Source of the DNA: Isoetes taiwanensis
Taxonomy: Eukaryota; Streptophyta; Lycopodiopsida; Isoetales; Isoetaceae
Length of the DNA: 64,000 nucleotides
Direction of reading: 5' to 3'
Assembly: GCA_021234155.1 (NCBI GenBank)
Contig: JAJEKV010000057.1
Location: 126,001 to 190,000, forward strand
The translations under genes and the position numbers were made by a program. Positions 43,518 through 54,489 of this stretch are shown piece after piece. A model generated the notes under the pieces. It was given only the letters and a program-made list of their open reading frames with translations. It was not told where the DNA came from and did no database searches. The number at the start of each line of letters is the position of its first letter. Positions within the stretch are counted from its first letter, which is position 1.

Positions 43518-44509
43518 ATGCCCGACTACATGATATGCAAGCACAATAGGCATAGATATCTCTCAAATGCATGACCCTCGCCCTATTCATGCAGTATAAG
43601 GCAATCAACAAGGTGGGGGAGCCCTCAATTCAGCCTTTGGACCTAGCGCCACTCGACACTCGAAGGGAGCAAAGCCACATCCATGAGATCGAGTCCTCCG
43701 AGTACGAGTACCATGGCATAACATCAGGGATACCAGCACTGCAAATTGAGCAGGATTACGAGCAACTAGGGGAAGAAAACCCAGGTTGGGAAAGCAGAGA
43801 GGCGATGAGGATGGAGAGGCGAATAACCAGGCATGATGATGAAATCAGGCGGGCCTATGAACCACCAATCGGCATCACAGCCCTATCACCAATAATCATC
43901 GACGAAGAGGAGTACATCTTGGCAAACGACGTCCTCAACCTTCCTTACTGCCAAGAAGAAGGGCTTAGAATCGACGAGCCCTTAGGTTTGATGGCAAAGG
44001 AGCAGCAAAGCGACTTCATCGACTACTCCTATCAGGAAATTCCAAGGGAGCTCACAGACCGACACTCTTACGCCGGGGAGACAATATCAGACATAGCAGC
44101 CTATGAGCAGATAAGGGAGATGTATCGTCAACAGGAACCAATCATCCCAGAGGAGGAGTTTCAAGAAATACAAAGTAGATTGTACAAACCAGAAAGAGGC
44201 CCAAGCTCTAGCCGAACAATTCATTCCAGGAGTATGCGGGAGGCATCCAGTAGCATCAACCTGGAGAGCACAACTATCATGTGGAGGGACCATGAAGACC
44301 TCTTGGCATTAGACATCTACGGCGAAGCAGCTCGGAGAAAGGGCACAGGTTCGAAGGCCATAGGGAAAGGTAAGGTACTCCGGTACTATCTTCCAGTCCT
44401 TAGCCAAGGGCAGATGATAGTTTTTCACAAGGAGTTCAGCCCACGAGAAGAAGAGTCGGTGGCGCTCCTCATAACACTCTCTGGCTTTGGATCATATCAT
44501 TCTCTTTAA
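43518..44509 (+). pseudogene. ORF F, copy 4 (near-intact, one early frameshift)
   Basis: The ATG at 43,518 is in place, but CAGCCCATGCAGCCC of copy 1 reads AAATGCATGACCC here, which shifts the frame near 43,564. From 43,571 on the frame is open for 312 codons and close to copy 1. It is followed after 0.29 kb by the Helitron and, beyond it, by gag. Confidence 0.7.
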
Positions 44510-44729
44510 GAGATCCGTGGCATTTCACTACCTCGACTTCGCCAGGGGCCACCTCAGGGACGCAACATTGATGGTAGTGGCGGCAACGGCACCCGAACTC
44601 CCCGCACCCCAAATGGCTCGAGCACTCGAAGGGGGGTCTTCCAGAAATATCTTGCGGAACGTCGGCAAAGGACTTCGACTCAGGGATGTCAAGAACTTCA
44701 TCAAATCGATGAAGGGGCATCGAAGATGA
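44487..44729 (+). CDS. Small ORF overlapping the end of F, copy 4 (80 aa)
   Basis: Three substitutions against copy 1 (FHYL for LHCL, and I for F near the end), frame kept. Status uncertain. Confidence 0.3.
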   Translation: MDHIILFKRSVAFHYLDFARGHLRDATLMVVAATAPELPAPQMARALEGGSSRNILRNVGKGLRLRDVKNFIKSMKGHRR

Positions 44730-44937
44730 ACATTTTCTGTTTTCACTTATCTTCTAAATTGTATTGAATATTTTCAGTCCTATGTATTGTCATGAATCTT
44801 ATATTATATTATAAAGTTTTAGCGTATGTCTTGAATCAAACCCTAATTTAGATAGTTGATATCGTCTGATTGCATTCGAAGGCCGAGATTTATCGCACAA
44901 CTTCCCACCACCGTGATTGGCCATGCTCTGATCTCTT

Positions 44938-46394
44938 AAGAGGAAAGGAAAAATGGCAGAGAAAAGGGCAAAGTGAGAGGCAAAAAGGCACGGGTAAAAG
45001 GGAAAGACGGAGAAGGGAAAAGGAAAGGGAAAAGAGCACGAAAAAGGGAAGGAAAAAAAAAGGGAGAAAAAGGAAGGAAAAAAGGACACTATGAAAAGGA
45101 AAAGGGGGAAAGGGTGAGGACAGAATAAGGGAAAAGAAAAGGGGAAGGGAGGAAAAGGAAGAAAAATAGGGCAACGGGAAAAAGGTGAAGACGGAAAGGG
45201 TGACGGAAGGAAAAAGGGGATGATAAGAATGATGGAGAGAAGGAAAAAAGGGCATGGAAAAATAGAAAGGGAAGGAAAAAGGAAAAAGGAGGCAAAAAAG
45301 GGAAAAGGGCATGAGGAAAAGGGAGAGGGAAATGAGACAGGAAGGAGAAAGTGGCACGAGAAGAGGAAAAGGGTGAGGAAAGGAAAAAAAGAAAGGGAAA
45401 AAGAGATGGAAAAAGGGAAAAGGGAAAAACGAAAAGCAAAAAGAGAACAGAAAACATGGAATAGGAAAAGAGGAAAAGGGAAAAGGGGAAGAGGGTGGGA
45501 AAAGGAGGAAGAGGGTGGGAAAAGGGGAAGAGGTGTGGGAAAATGGAAAGGAAAAGAGAGAAGGAAAAAAAAAGGGTGGAAAGGAAAGAGGAAAAGGGCA
45601 TGGAAAAAGAGAAAATGATGAAAAAAAAAAGGAAAAGGAAAAAGGAAATGGGAGGCGAAAGGGGAAAGGGGAAAGAAAAAAGAACACGAGGAATAAGGAG
45701 GTTAAATGGAAAAGAGGAAGGGAAAAAGGGCACAGAAAAAACTGGAAGAGGGAAAGGGTGAGGAAAGGGTAAAAATAAAGGGAAAAAGAGCATGGGGAAA
45801 GGGAAAAGAAAAAGAAAAAAGAGGAATAGGGACGGGGAAAAGGGGAAGAGGGTAGGGAAAGGCGGAAGAAAAGGCAAGTAAAAAAAAGTGGAAAAAAGGG
45901 AATGGAAAAATACATGGGAAAAAGGGAAAAGGAAAAAGGAAAGGGAAAGGGAAAGGGAAAGGGAAAGAGAAAAGGAAGGGGGAAGGAAAGAGGAAAAGGG
46001 CACGGGAAAAAGGGAAAGGGTGGGGGCAAATGATGAAAAAGAAGGAAAGGGAAAAAGAAAAAGGGAGGCGGAAAGGGGGGAAGGAAAGGAAAAAAGGCAT
46101 GAGAAAAAAGGAAGAAGAAAATGGGAAAAAAGAGACATGAGATAAAGAAGAAGAGGGTGAGGAGAGGAAGAAAAACATAAAAAAAATGTGGGGAAAAGGG
46201 AATGCAAAAAGGGCATGAGAAAAGGGAAGGGAAAAGAGAAAAGCAAAAGGAATGGGAAAAAGAAAGGGAAAAAAGAGCATGAGAAAAATGGGAAGGGTGG
46301 AGAAAGGTGAAAAGGGAAGGAAAAAAGACGTCAAAAAAGGGAAAGGGAAAGGGAAAAATGAGAAGGAGAAAATGAAGGAAAAGAGGAGGGAGAA
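44938..46394 (+). repeat. Homopurine tract of Helitron H2 (about 1.46 kb)
   Basis: Almost only A and G on the plus strand, with a loose pattern of GGAAAAGGGCATG and GGGAAAGGGAAA units. It is interrupted at intervals by AAAAGGGCAYG or GGGTGAGG. Long stop-free minus-strand frames here (over 500 codons of Phe/Ser/Pro/Leu) result from the absence of adenine on that strand and are not genes. Confidence 0.9.
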
Positions 46395-47552
46395 GCCTGT
46401 CACTTTGAAGCTGCATTTTATGGTTTGCAATGATAGTATTTTTAATTTCAGAAAGTTGAAGACACCTGTTGTATGCGCTCTTTAATTCTTTTACTCATCT
46501 ATTATATTTTATTTGCAGGGATTTAATGCGCTTTGATTTTTATCATGTGCTTAGAGCTTTTGGTTATGGCCGACTTATTTAATAGCCAGGTAACATGTAA
46601 TGACTTCTGCACGCTCTACTTCCATGTTGACAGAAGCAAAACTTAGATGAAAAGGATTGGAACAACGTTGTTTATCTTAAACTTATGCAAGAAGACGAAC
46701 AATGCCCTTCTCATCTGATGATTTTCGTTATTTCATCATGTCCAATGAAGACTTCAATCGTTCCTTGCTCCTTCCTTATTTAGCAGCCAGGTAACATGGA
46801 ATCACTTCTGCACTCTCTTCCATGTTGATGTAAGCAAAACCTAGATGAAAAAGATTGCAACAACATTGTCTCTGCCTTTACACCTTTTGGGTGACATTTT
46901 TTCCCTGATTTCCGGTCATGCTATGGTGACCTTATGCATATCATGGAAAGTGGCGCCAAGGGTTGTGAGGTAAATTTGAATTAGCCCCGCCATATTGCTT
47001 ACGTAAGAGTTGAAATTATCTTCTCTAAGTCGTGAGGCGTATGCTCATGTAGGTTATCGTTAGTGATAAGTCGCTGATAAATTCAGGGCTCAACGCAAAA
47101 AATCTATGAAATTCAAGGATGGATACATGATATTATTGGAAAGTCTTGTGATGAGTTAAAGAAAGACTGCACGTTATTTTCTGAAACTGTGATTCTAAAT
47201 TTGCTTAGGTAGTTATGGGGACACATGCATGCATTGGTATATTACATGTATGGTACGGTTCTTTGAAGCGGTTCTTGACCATAAAAAAACTTGATTTGCA
47301 TGGTAAGATCTAACTATTCTATTCTGAGATTGACACACACTCCATTCATCCTAAATAAGTAGGTTTCCATGAGGAGCATATAGGAATAAACCAAAGTTTT
47401 CAAACAACTTAACCGGAGATGCAAACTATACCTATTGCACTGGTGGTTATGTGATTGAAAAAGCCAGCAATTTTGCAATGCTTATATTTTGTCCATTTTA
47501 AAATGCTGTAATGCTTTTAATGATAATTCCATTTGGAGATATTCTTAAATGA
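46395..47552 (+). other. Middle part of Helitron H2
   Basis: No convincing ORF. Two imperfect direct repeats of about 90 bp (46,579-46,671 and 46,781-46,872) share AGCCAGGTAACATG, CTTCCATGTTGA and AAGCAAAAC. Possibly captured non-coding or intronic sequence. Confidence 0.5.
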
Positions 47553-49412
47553 AAAGTAATGGTGCCCAGCGTTGCTGGGCAAATGTTGGGAACATTTGTA
47601 GATGGAAACCTATTCAGCTCAGACTCATTAACCAAGTTCATCATATCTAGGCTATAAGAGGTTTTTGTGCATTTGATAACCTTCCCTATCCTTTTTTCCT
47701 CATTTTCTTACACACTTTCTTTTTTCCCTTTTCTTATTTTTCCTGCACATTTACTTTTCTCCTTCTCTCTCTTTTTTTATTCTTTTCTTTTTTACCCTCT
47801 TATCCTTCCTCTTTTCCTTCCTTTTCTCCTTCTCATTTTTCCCTTTCCCTTTCCCTTTTTTGACGGCTTTTTTCCTTCCCTTTTCACCTTTCTCCACCCT
47901 TCCCATTTTTCTAATGCTCTTTTTTCCCTTTCCTTTTCCCATTCCTTTTTGCTTTTCTTTTTCCTTCCCTTTTCTCATGCCCTTTTGCATTCCCCTTTTC
48001 CCCACCTTTTTTTTATATGTTTTTCTTCCTCTCCTCACCCTCTTCTTCTTTATCTCATGTCTCTTTTTTTTTCCCATTTTCTTCCTTTTTTTCTCATGCC
48101 TTTTTCCTTTCCTTCCCCTTTCCGCCTCCCTTTTTTTTTTTTTCCCTTTCCTTCTTTTTTCATCATTTCCCCCCTTCCCTTTTTCCCGCGGCCTTTTTCC
48201 TCTTTCCTTCCCCCCTTCCTTTTCTTTTCCTTTCCCTTTCCCTTTCCCTTTCCCTTTCCTTTCCCTTTCCTTTTTTCCTTTTTCCTTTTTTCCCATGTAT
48301 TTTTCCATTCCCTTTTTTTCCACTTTTTCCACGCTTTTTTACTTGCCTTTTCTTCCGCCTTTCCCTACCCTCTTCCCTTTTTTTCTTTTTTTTTTCCCTT
48401 TCCCTATGCTCTTTTTCCCTTTATTTTTACCCTTTCCTCACCCTTTCCCTCTTCCAGTTTTTTCTGTGCCCTTTTTCCCTTCCTCTTTTCCATTTTCCCT
48501 CCTTATTCCTCGTGTTCTTTTTTCTTTCCCCTTTCGCCTCCCATTTCCTTTTTCCTTTTCCTTCTTTTTTTCATCCTTTTCTCTTTTTCCATGCCCTTTT
48601 CCTCTTTCCTTTCCACTCTTTTTTTTTCCTTCTCTCTTTTCCTTTCCATTTTCCCACACCTTTTTCCATTCCATTTTTCCACCTTTTTCACATGCCCTTT
48701 TTCCTCCTTTTCCCACCCTCTTCCCCTTTTCCCTTTTCCTCTTTTCCTATTCCATGTTTTCTCGTTCTTTTTGCTTTTCACTTTTCCCTTTTCTCTTTTT
48801 CCATCTCTTTTCCCTTTTTTTTTCCTTTCCTCACCCTTTTTCCTCTTCTCGTGCCACTTTCTCCTTCCTCTCTCTCATTTCCCTCCCTTTTCCTCATGCC
48901 CTTTTCCCTTTTTGCCTCCTTTTTCCTTTTTCCTTCCCTTTCTATTTTTCCATGCCCTTTTTCCTTCTCTCCATCATTCTTATCTTCCCCCTTTTTTCCT
49001 TCCACACCCTTTCCGTCTTCACCTTTTTCCCGCTGCCCTATTTTTTTTTCCTTTTTCCTCCCTTCCCTTTTTTTTTTCCCTTTATCCCCGTCCCTCACCC
49101 TTTTCCCCCTTTTCCTTTTCTTTTCTATAGTGTCCTTTTTTTCCTTCCTTTTTCTCGCTTTTTTTTTTCCCTTTTTCGCTCTTTTCCCTTTCCCTTTCCT
49201 TCTTTCTCCGCCTTTCCCTTTTACCCGCCTTTTTTTTCCTCTCACTTTGCCCTTTTCTCTCATTTTCCCTTTCCTCTTAAGAGATCGAGCATGGCCAATC
49301 ACGGTGGTGAGAAGTTGTGCGAGCAATCTTTACCTTCAATGCAATCGACGATCTCAACTATCTAAATTAGGGTTTGATTGAAGACATACGCTAAAACTTT
49401 TATAATATAAGA
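47553..49412 (-). mobile_element. Nested Helitron H2n (1,860 bp) inside H2
   Basis: Opposite orientation to H2. The 5' end reads TCTTATATTATAAAAGTTTT on the minus strand from 49,412, and its first 110 bp closely match the 5' part of H2. The 3' hairpin GCCCAGCAACGCTGGGC is at 47,564-47,580, followed by ACCATTACT, but the last CTAG has become CTTT. It lies between A and T. Its purine tract (pyrimidines on the plus strand, 47,690-49,281) is a relative of the H2 tract. Confidence 0.8.
47690..49281 (-). repeat. Homopurine tract of H2n (pyrimidines on plus strand, about 1.6 kb)
   Basis: CCTTTTCCC and CATGCCCTTTTTCC units. The mirror-strand relation to 44,938-46,394 forms a very long imperfect inverted repeat within H2. 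Plus-strand frames of 450-500 codons are compositional artefacts. Confidence 0.9.
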
Positions 49413-50176
49413 TTAAATTGTTAGGGCAATTGATACCCTATTCATGCAAGTTCACAACCTCCACACATGTTGACATGTTCATGCAACTTTGCAACCTCCT
49501 CCACATATATTCACAAGATTACTTAAATTGTCTAGGCACCTGTGACTTGCTTCATGCAACTTCCCAACCCTCAAGAGATATTTACAAGATAAACTTTACA
49601 ACCTCCTCAATGAGAACACATTTGCCAAGACCTTGCCCATGCTCCCAACAATGACGCCGAAATTTTTAGAAGATACAATTCCCTCCATTTTGCTTTTGTC
49701 CTTAAATTGTGCATTGGTTTGCCTAAAGACAAAACGCCGGATCTCTTATGAGTAAGGAGGTACTACCTCTGTGCAATTTTCAAGATGTCAACAATTAAAT
49801 GATATTTTGAAAATTTTTGTTATAATAAAAAGTTTATTGCACACTTTTTCCATTGCAATAAAACATTTACAGATTTCCAACTGATGCCCAGCAACGCTGG
49901 GCACCATTACTAGTCCTATATTAATGCGTAACTTTTATATATGAATTACTATAAATTGTCCTTGACTTATAAGTGGAATTTTGGCATGATTTTTTTTATA
50001 CCTAATAATAATTGCCTTGTAAATAAGGATGACTAATATATAACTTCAATAACAAGCATTGATGACCAATACTTATAGCAAGGAACGTCGGCTCAGGGTC
50101 TCAAGGCCAGGGCCGGCAACACCAATGGGTACCTGGAAACTTGTTTGGGCGAGAACAAGACGACAACAACGATGAA

Positions 50177-51387
50177 ATGACGGTGGAGACAATGAATGCA
50201 AGACTCGCGCAGATGAGAAACTAAATGCAAAACCTGCTTCAGTGGGCAACCCCATTGATGAATGCTCAGGAATACGGACCTCCACCACCACCTCCACCTC
50301 ATGTGCAAGGCATTGATGAGGCACCTCAGCCAGAAGGGGAAGAGAATCAAGGAAATGTCAGGGATAGGAAGCGAAAAAGGAGAACCAGAAGGAACCCAAC
50401 GCCATCTAGCTCCAGCATATCAGATACTTCTGACAGCCAGAACAGTTCTAGCTCCGAGAGTGAGTCCGATACATCACAGGTAAGGACCAAGGCAAGGAAG
50501 ACAGATGACTATCAGAAGAAAGTGGATAGTGCTATGAGCAATGTATGGAAGACTAGGAAGTTGGGTCAGTTTTCAGGGAAAGACAGGTCAGGCATGGAGG
50601 CAGAAGTTTGGCTTGATGAAATGGAAGAGTTTGGTAATTCTTATGGCATGAAAGACAAAGATATTGGGAAGGTTGCTACAGCCAACTTAATAGGACCAAC
50701 CAGAATTTGGTGGAAGGGTACGCAAAATCCAATAAGCTGAGAAGAAACAATTGCAGATTCAAGACCTTTAGCAAGGCCTTTCGCAAACATTATGTGCCAA
50801 GATCCCACACTAGCAGGCAGATCCAGCAGTTCTATAGGCTAGACCAGGGGAACCTATCAGTGGCCAAGTACACAGAGGAATTCATGAAGTTGAGGCTCAA
50901 TATTCCCGGGATCTCTGAAAGAGTCGACGGATACATTGAAGGGCTGAACAGTAACATCAAGAGGTTAGTTCGAGCAATCAACCCAAGGACAGTCGCAGAA
51001 GCCAAGGACAAAGCTTTGAGTTTGGAAGAAGCACCAGTAACTCCAGGCCAGAAACAGTTACCATTCAAAGGTAAAACAGCAGGGCAGTATCAGAATAGAC
51101 AAGCAGCAAGCACGCCAACCGGAGGCCAAGCTCAAGGAAAGCCATATGGAGACCGCAGGCCACAAGACGGATCAGGAGGCAGTCCGCTCAAGCGCCTTTT
51201 AGACAGCATCCCAAAAGAAAAGAGGCAGGAGTGTATCGAAAAGAAGTTGTGCTTTAGGTGCTTCCAGCCAGGGCACAGAACACACAACTGTCCATTCGTC
51301 ATGCAGGCAGCATTGGCAGAACTTGCAGACTGGGAATCACCGACCGAAGGTGATGATGAAGATGGTAGGAAGGCCAAGATTTTATAG
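50177..51387 (+). pseudogene. gag of the F-containing retroelement (one frameshift, one stop)
   Basis: It starts MTVETMNARLAQMRN, has a TAA at 50,222 (TAG in copies 1-3), then MQNLLQWATPLMNAQEYG, a Pro run, a Ser/Asp-rich basic linker (KRKRRTRRNPTPSSSS), and WKTRKLGQFSGKDRS with VWLDEMEEF. A frame change near 50,715-50,730 (TRIWWKG) leads on to FKTFSKAFRKHYVP, QFYRLDQGNLSVAKYTEEF and YIEGLNSNIKRLVRAI, the conserved core of gypsy Gag. The zinc knuckle CFRCFQPGHRTHNC (CX2CX4HX4C) is near the end. Gag forms particles and binds element RNA. Without the two lesions it would be one protein of about 400 aa. The matching pol is not seen. Confidence 0.8.
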
Positions 51388-51399
51388 AAGGTGAGTGCA

Positions 51400-51915
51400 A
51401 GATCTGTGCAGCTATTGAGTCAGATGATGTTGAATTGAAAGAGATTCTATAAAAATTCCCTTAGATACTCTGAGATTTCATCAACATTTTCTTAGATTCC
51501 CTTATATTTTATGAAGATTCCTTTAGATCCCCCAGATTTTAAGAGATTCCCTTAGGCTTGTAAATATTTTTCTAGATTCTCTTATATTTTATAAGATTTT
51601 CTTACATTCTATTAGATTCTTCTGGATTCCTTTACATTCTGGAACTTTTTAGAACATTTTAAGACTTTCTGGAACATTCTAAGACTTTCAATATATTCTA
51701 GAACTTTCTGGAAGTATTTCCCTAGATTTTCTTACATTCCTGTAGATTCCCCTACAAAAACTTATTAGAACAATTTGGAACTTTTTGGAAGAATTTTCTT
51801 AGATCCCCCTAGATTCTCTTATGTTCTAGAACTTTCTAGAAGATTCTAGAACTTTCTAGAGCCTTCCAAAACATTCTAGAACTTTGTTGAACTAGCTAGA
51901 ATGTTATAGTCTATT
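51400..51915. repeat. AGATTC/TTCTAGAA repeat block alpha with HSE-like array
   Basis: A degenerate 10-11-bp repeat (TTAGATTCCC, ACATTCTAGAACTTT). At 51,823-51,867 nine successive pentamers alternate nTTCn and nGAAn without a phase break (one unit imperfect), the layout of a heat-shock-factor binding site. Blocks beta and gamma are parallel versions. Confidence 0.75.
51823..51867. promoter_or_regulatory. Phased nTTCnnGAAn array (heat-shock-element-like)
   Basis: GTTCT-AGAAC-TTTCT-AGAA and onward: nine pentamers in phase, where three suffice for a consensus heat-shock element. It may be functional in an element promoter, or only a by-product of a TTCTAGAACT tandem repeat. Confidence 0.45.
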
Positions 51916-51978
51916 TTATCTTAATGGGAATATTACCCTTTAAGTATATTTAAAGCATAAATTATTCATGGAATTAAT

Positions 51979-52045
51979 GCTTGGTCTAGTGGTTAGAATG
52001 GGGGGCTGGGGGGTCAATGGCCGGGGTTCGAATCCCCCACACAAC
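51979..52045 (+). ncRNA. tRNA-like module with A and B boxes (SINE head?)
   Basis: A-box-like TGGTCTAGTGG at 51,982-51,992 and B-box GGTTCGAATCC at 52,025-52,035, the two internal RNA polymerase III promoter boxes of tRNA genes. The acceptor and anticodon stems do not fold convincingly, so this is a tRNA-derived sequence (SINE head or decayed tRNA), not a tRNA gene. A second, more worn version is at 54,408-54,470. Confidence 0.5.
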
Positions 52046-52099
52046 ATAAAAATTTTAAAAGCCTTTTCCTAAGGGATGAGCATTCAACTTGGGCCGTAG

Positions 52100-52440
52100 G
52101 ATCTTGGACCTGATCAAGGGTCGAGATCTCACCACGTGACAGCCATAGGATCTATTACATATAATTCCCAAAGTCATGTGCACCGTAGGATGTGGGCCAA
52201 GCCATGTGAGCCGTAAGACCTCGGATCGACGATCAAGATCGAATCAACCTGGATCGTAGGATCGATTACATATAATTCCCAAAGCCATGTGCACCGTAGG
52301 ATGTGTCCCAAAGCAACATGAGCCGAAGGAACTCGGACCGACGATCAGGATCAACCTGGACCGTAGGATCGCTACATATATAATCTACAAACAAACTCCT
52401 TAAGCCATCTCGGGCCGAGGATACGCCCCAAAGCCACGCG
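52100..52440. repeat. Tandem repeat of about 110 bp, three units
   Basis: ATTACATATAATTCCCAAAG recurs at 52,154 and 52,264 with a degraded third at about 52,370. CATGTGCACCGTAGGATGTG and GCCGTAGGATC words recur in register. Rich in GATC. No ORF. Confidence 0.75.
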
Positions 52441-52699
52441 GAGTCGAGGATCCTGATCTACCGGATTGATCGACAAACATAAGAACATATATATGTGTTA
52501 TGATAAGAACCTGCCTCCTACCGCAGGTGCAAGGGTTCTAGGCTACATATTACAAAGAAATACTAGGTAAAGTAAGGTTCCTAGCATTGATGTTAGAACC
52601 CTACTTCACCCGAAACTATAGAGAGCCATAAACATGGAACTAGAGAATATAACCAAATTGAATTGATTAAATTTGAACATACCCGTTAGAATGTATTTG

Positions 52700-53379
52700 T
52701 TCGCATCCGTGGCTTTTATAATTATGACCCAGAAAAACCTGGTTTAGAGCGTTGATGACGTTCTTGAAAATGGTCTTCCAATCAAATCCATTATCCAGGA
52801 ACCCATCTTTGATGTTACAAAAGTCCTTTTTGAATTTTATACGAATTCTATTCAGGTACTAAGGACATCAAATAAGTTTTGGTAGGCATCCTCAATGATT
52901 CTGATGCAAGCAGTAGGATGGCTTTTCATTTTACAAGCAAGCACCCCAAGAAAATCATTGCAGCCTAAGTAGGCCACCACTGAGAATCTGCAATCAGTTT
53001 GCTTTGATTCCAGCTTAATGATTGTATACATCTTGTCATGATTCAGACAACAAATGACAGTTTTGGCAATTCTATTAAGTGGCTGGCATTTTAAACGAGC
53101 AAAACGCAGCATTCTCATCTCTGGAATCCAGAAAATAACATTGTTGTTTTTCTCCTCAACATTGTGAATAGTCTAGATTGAAGCTTCTGGCCTGCACATT
53201 AATAGAGTGCTGCTGTTGTACGAAAAATCATCTCTAGATATCCCCATAATCCTTGTTTGCACAAAAGATGCAGAGGCACATCTTAAATCCACTTGTACAG
53301 CAATATTTCTAAGAGCATTTCTCCTCAAATTGATTTTTGACAAACTGTGTATACTGTCAAGTGTGAGAAACGGCATCAC
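52700..53379 (-). pseudogene. Unidentified minus-strand coding-like segment
   Basis: Open pieces read MMPFLTLDSIHSLSKINLRR (from 53,379), MRMLRFARLKCQPLNRIAK (53,118-52,852) and, after a one-base frame change near 52,855, KFKKDFCNIKDGFLDNG then FDWKTIFKNVINALNQVF to about 52,700. The codon choice and residue mix look like real protein. No motif is recognised, no signal peptide or membrane span. It could be a broken transposon or viral-type gene, or a captured host gene. Flanking sequence is element-derived. Confidence 0.35.
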
Positions 53380-53609
53380 TAAAGAACTTAGTCATATTGA
53401 GATAAAGCTTTAAGGCTTAAGCTTGAACGGCGGCCAAGCTTTTGAACCGTTAGTGTCCCAAGACGGAATAAGAACCATGGTGGCCATGGCTACTTGTCGC
53501 CAAAGGATTATAGACACAAACCCTCCGCCAAGCTTTAGGGTAAGGTGTCCTACTTGCATGTCCGAAGTTTTAGCATGTTCCTACGCAAGTTCTTGTCGTG
53601 GCTCTACAT

Positions 53610-54345
53610 TCTAAAATAATCTCTTGAGAATACTCTAAATTCATAGATTCTCTAAGATTCTACCAAGGTTCTCTTGGAGATTTGGTGGAGATTCCTCTAA
53701 ATTTTATAAGATTCCCTCTAGATTCCATTAGATTTCCATAGATTCTCCAAGATTCTATGAAGATCCCCCTAGATCCCCTTAGATTCCCTTAGATCCCTTT
53801 TTTTTTTTTAGACTTTTATGAGATTGCCCTAGGTTCCCTTACATTATATGAGATTCAAAGAGATTCTATAAAGATTCCCCTAGATACTCTAAGATTTCAT
53901 CAACATTTTTTTAGATTCCTTAGATTTTATGAAGATTCCCTTAGATCCCCCATATTTTAAGATATTCCCTTAGGCTTGTAAATATTTTCCTAGATTCTCT
54001 TACATTTTATAAGATTTTCTTTCATTCTATTAGATTCTTCTGGATTCCTTTACATTCTAGAACTTTTTAGAACATTCTAAGACTTTCTAGAACATTCTAA
54101 GACTTTCAATATATTCTAGAACTTTCTGGAAGTATTTCCCTAGATTTCCTTACATTCCCGTAGATTCCCCTACATTCTAGAACATTCTAAAACTTATTAG
54201 AACAATTTGGAACTTTCTAGAAGAATTTTCTTAGATCCCCCCTAGATTCACTTATGTTCTAGAATTTCTAGAAGATTCTAGAACTTTCTAGAGCCTTCCA
54301 GAACATTCTAGAACTTTCTTGAACTAGCTAAAATGTTATAGTCTA
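53610..54345. repeat. AGATTC/TTCTAGAA repeat block beta
   Basis: Begins with loose AGATTCYC units (53,610-53,860), then follows block alpha from GAGATTCTATAAAGATTCC to AGCTAAAATG. The HSE-like array near 54,256-54,300 has lost one base, which breaks the pentamer phase once. Confidence 0.7.
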
Positions 54346-54407
54346 TTTTATCTTAATGGGAACATTACCCTTAAGTATATTTGAAACATAAATTATTCAT
54401 AGAATTA

Positions 54408-54470
54408 ATGCTTGGTCTAGTGGTTAGAATGGGGGGTCAGGGATCAATGGCTAGGGTTCAATCCCCCATA
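54408..54470 (+). ncRNA. Second tRNA-like module
   Basis: A-box-like TGGTCTAGTGG at 54,413-54,423 and B-box-like GGTTCAATCCC at 54,455-54,465 (CG lost compared with the first module). It has the same position relative to block beta as the first has to block alpha, so it was duplicated with the block. Confidence 0.45.
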
Positions 54471-54489
54471 TTAAGTTATGTTAGTTGTT

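Larger units (their letters stand above)
44797..49913 (+). mobile_element. Helitron H2 (5,117 bp), inserted in copy 4
   Basis: 5' end TCTTATATTATATTATAAAG at 44,797; 3' end hairpin GCCCAGCAACGCTGGGC, then ACCATTA and CTAG ending at 49,913. Flanks are A (44,796) and T (49,914). Joined they read CATGAATCCTATATT, exactly as at about 7,380 in copy 1. Contents: a purine tract (44,938-46,394), about 1.1 kb of other sequence, a nested inverted Helitron, and a 0.5-kb 3' part. No Rep/helicase, so non-autonomous. Confidence 0.92.
28342..50240 (+). repeat. Tandem compound unit, copy 4 (split by two large insertions)
   Basis: Fourth copy. About 3.1 kb is missing at 29,261-29,267, where TCATATA is shared by both deletion ends. 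It is interrupted at 30,798-43,369 by an LTR retrotransposon and at 44,797-49,913 by a Helitron. After the last insertion it follows the unit to about 50,240 and then, unlike copies 1-3, runs on into a longer gag rather than into the LINE junction. It therefore marks the right edge of the array and shows the source element of the F-gag segment. Confidence 0.85.

Noticed and set aside
44890-46430. Minus-strand ORFs of 508, 385 and 242 codons
   Set aside because: They are Phe/Ser/Pro/Leu strings read from a strand almost without A, so stop codons cannot occur. All three frames are open at once, as expected for composition rather than coding.
47667-49381. Plus-strand ORFs of 487, 501 and 454 codons
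   Set aside because: Same composition effect in the pyrimidine tract of the nested Helitron.
51976-52045. Functional tRNA gene
   Set aside because: A and B boxes are present, but acceptor and anticodon stems cannot be formed convincingly. Kept only as a tRNA-like module.
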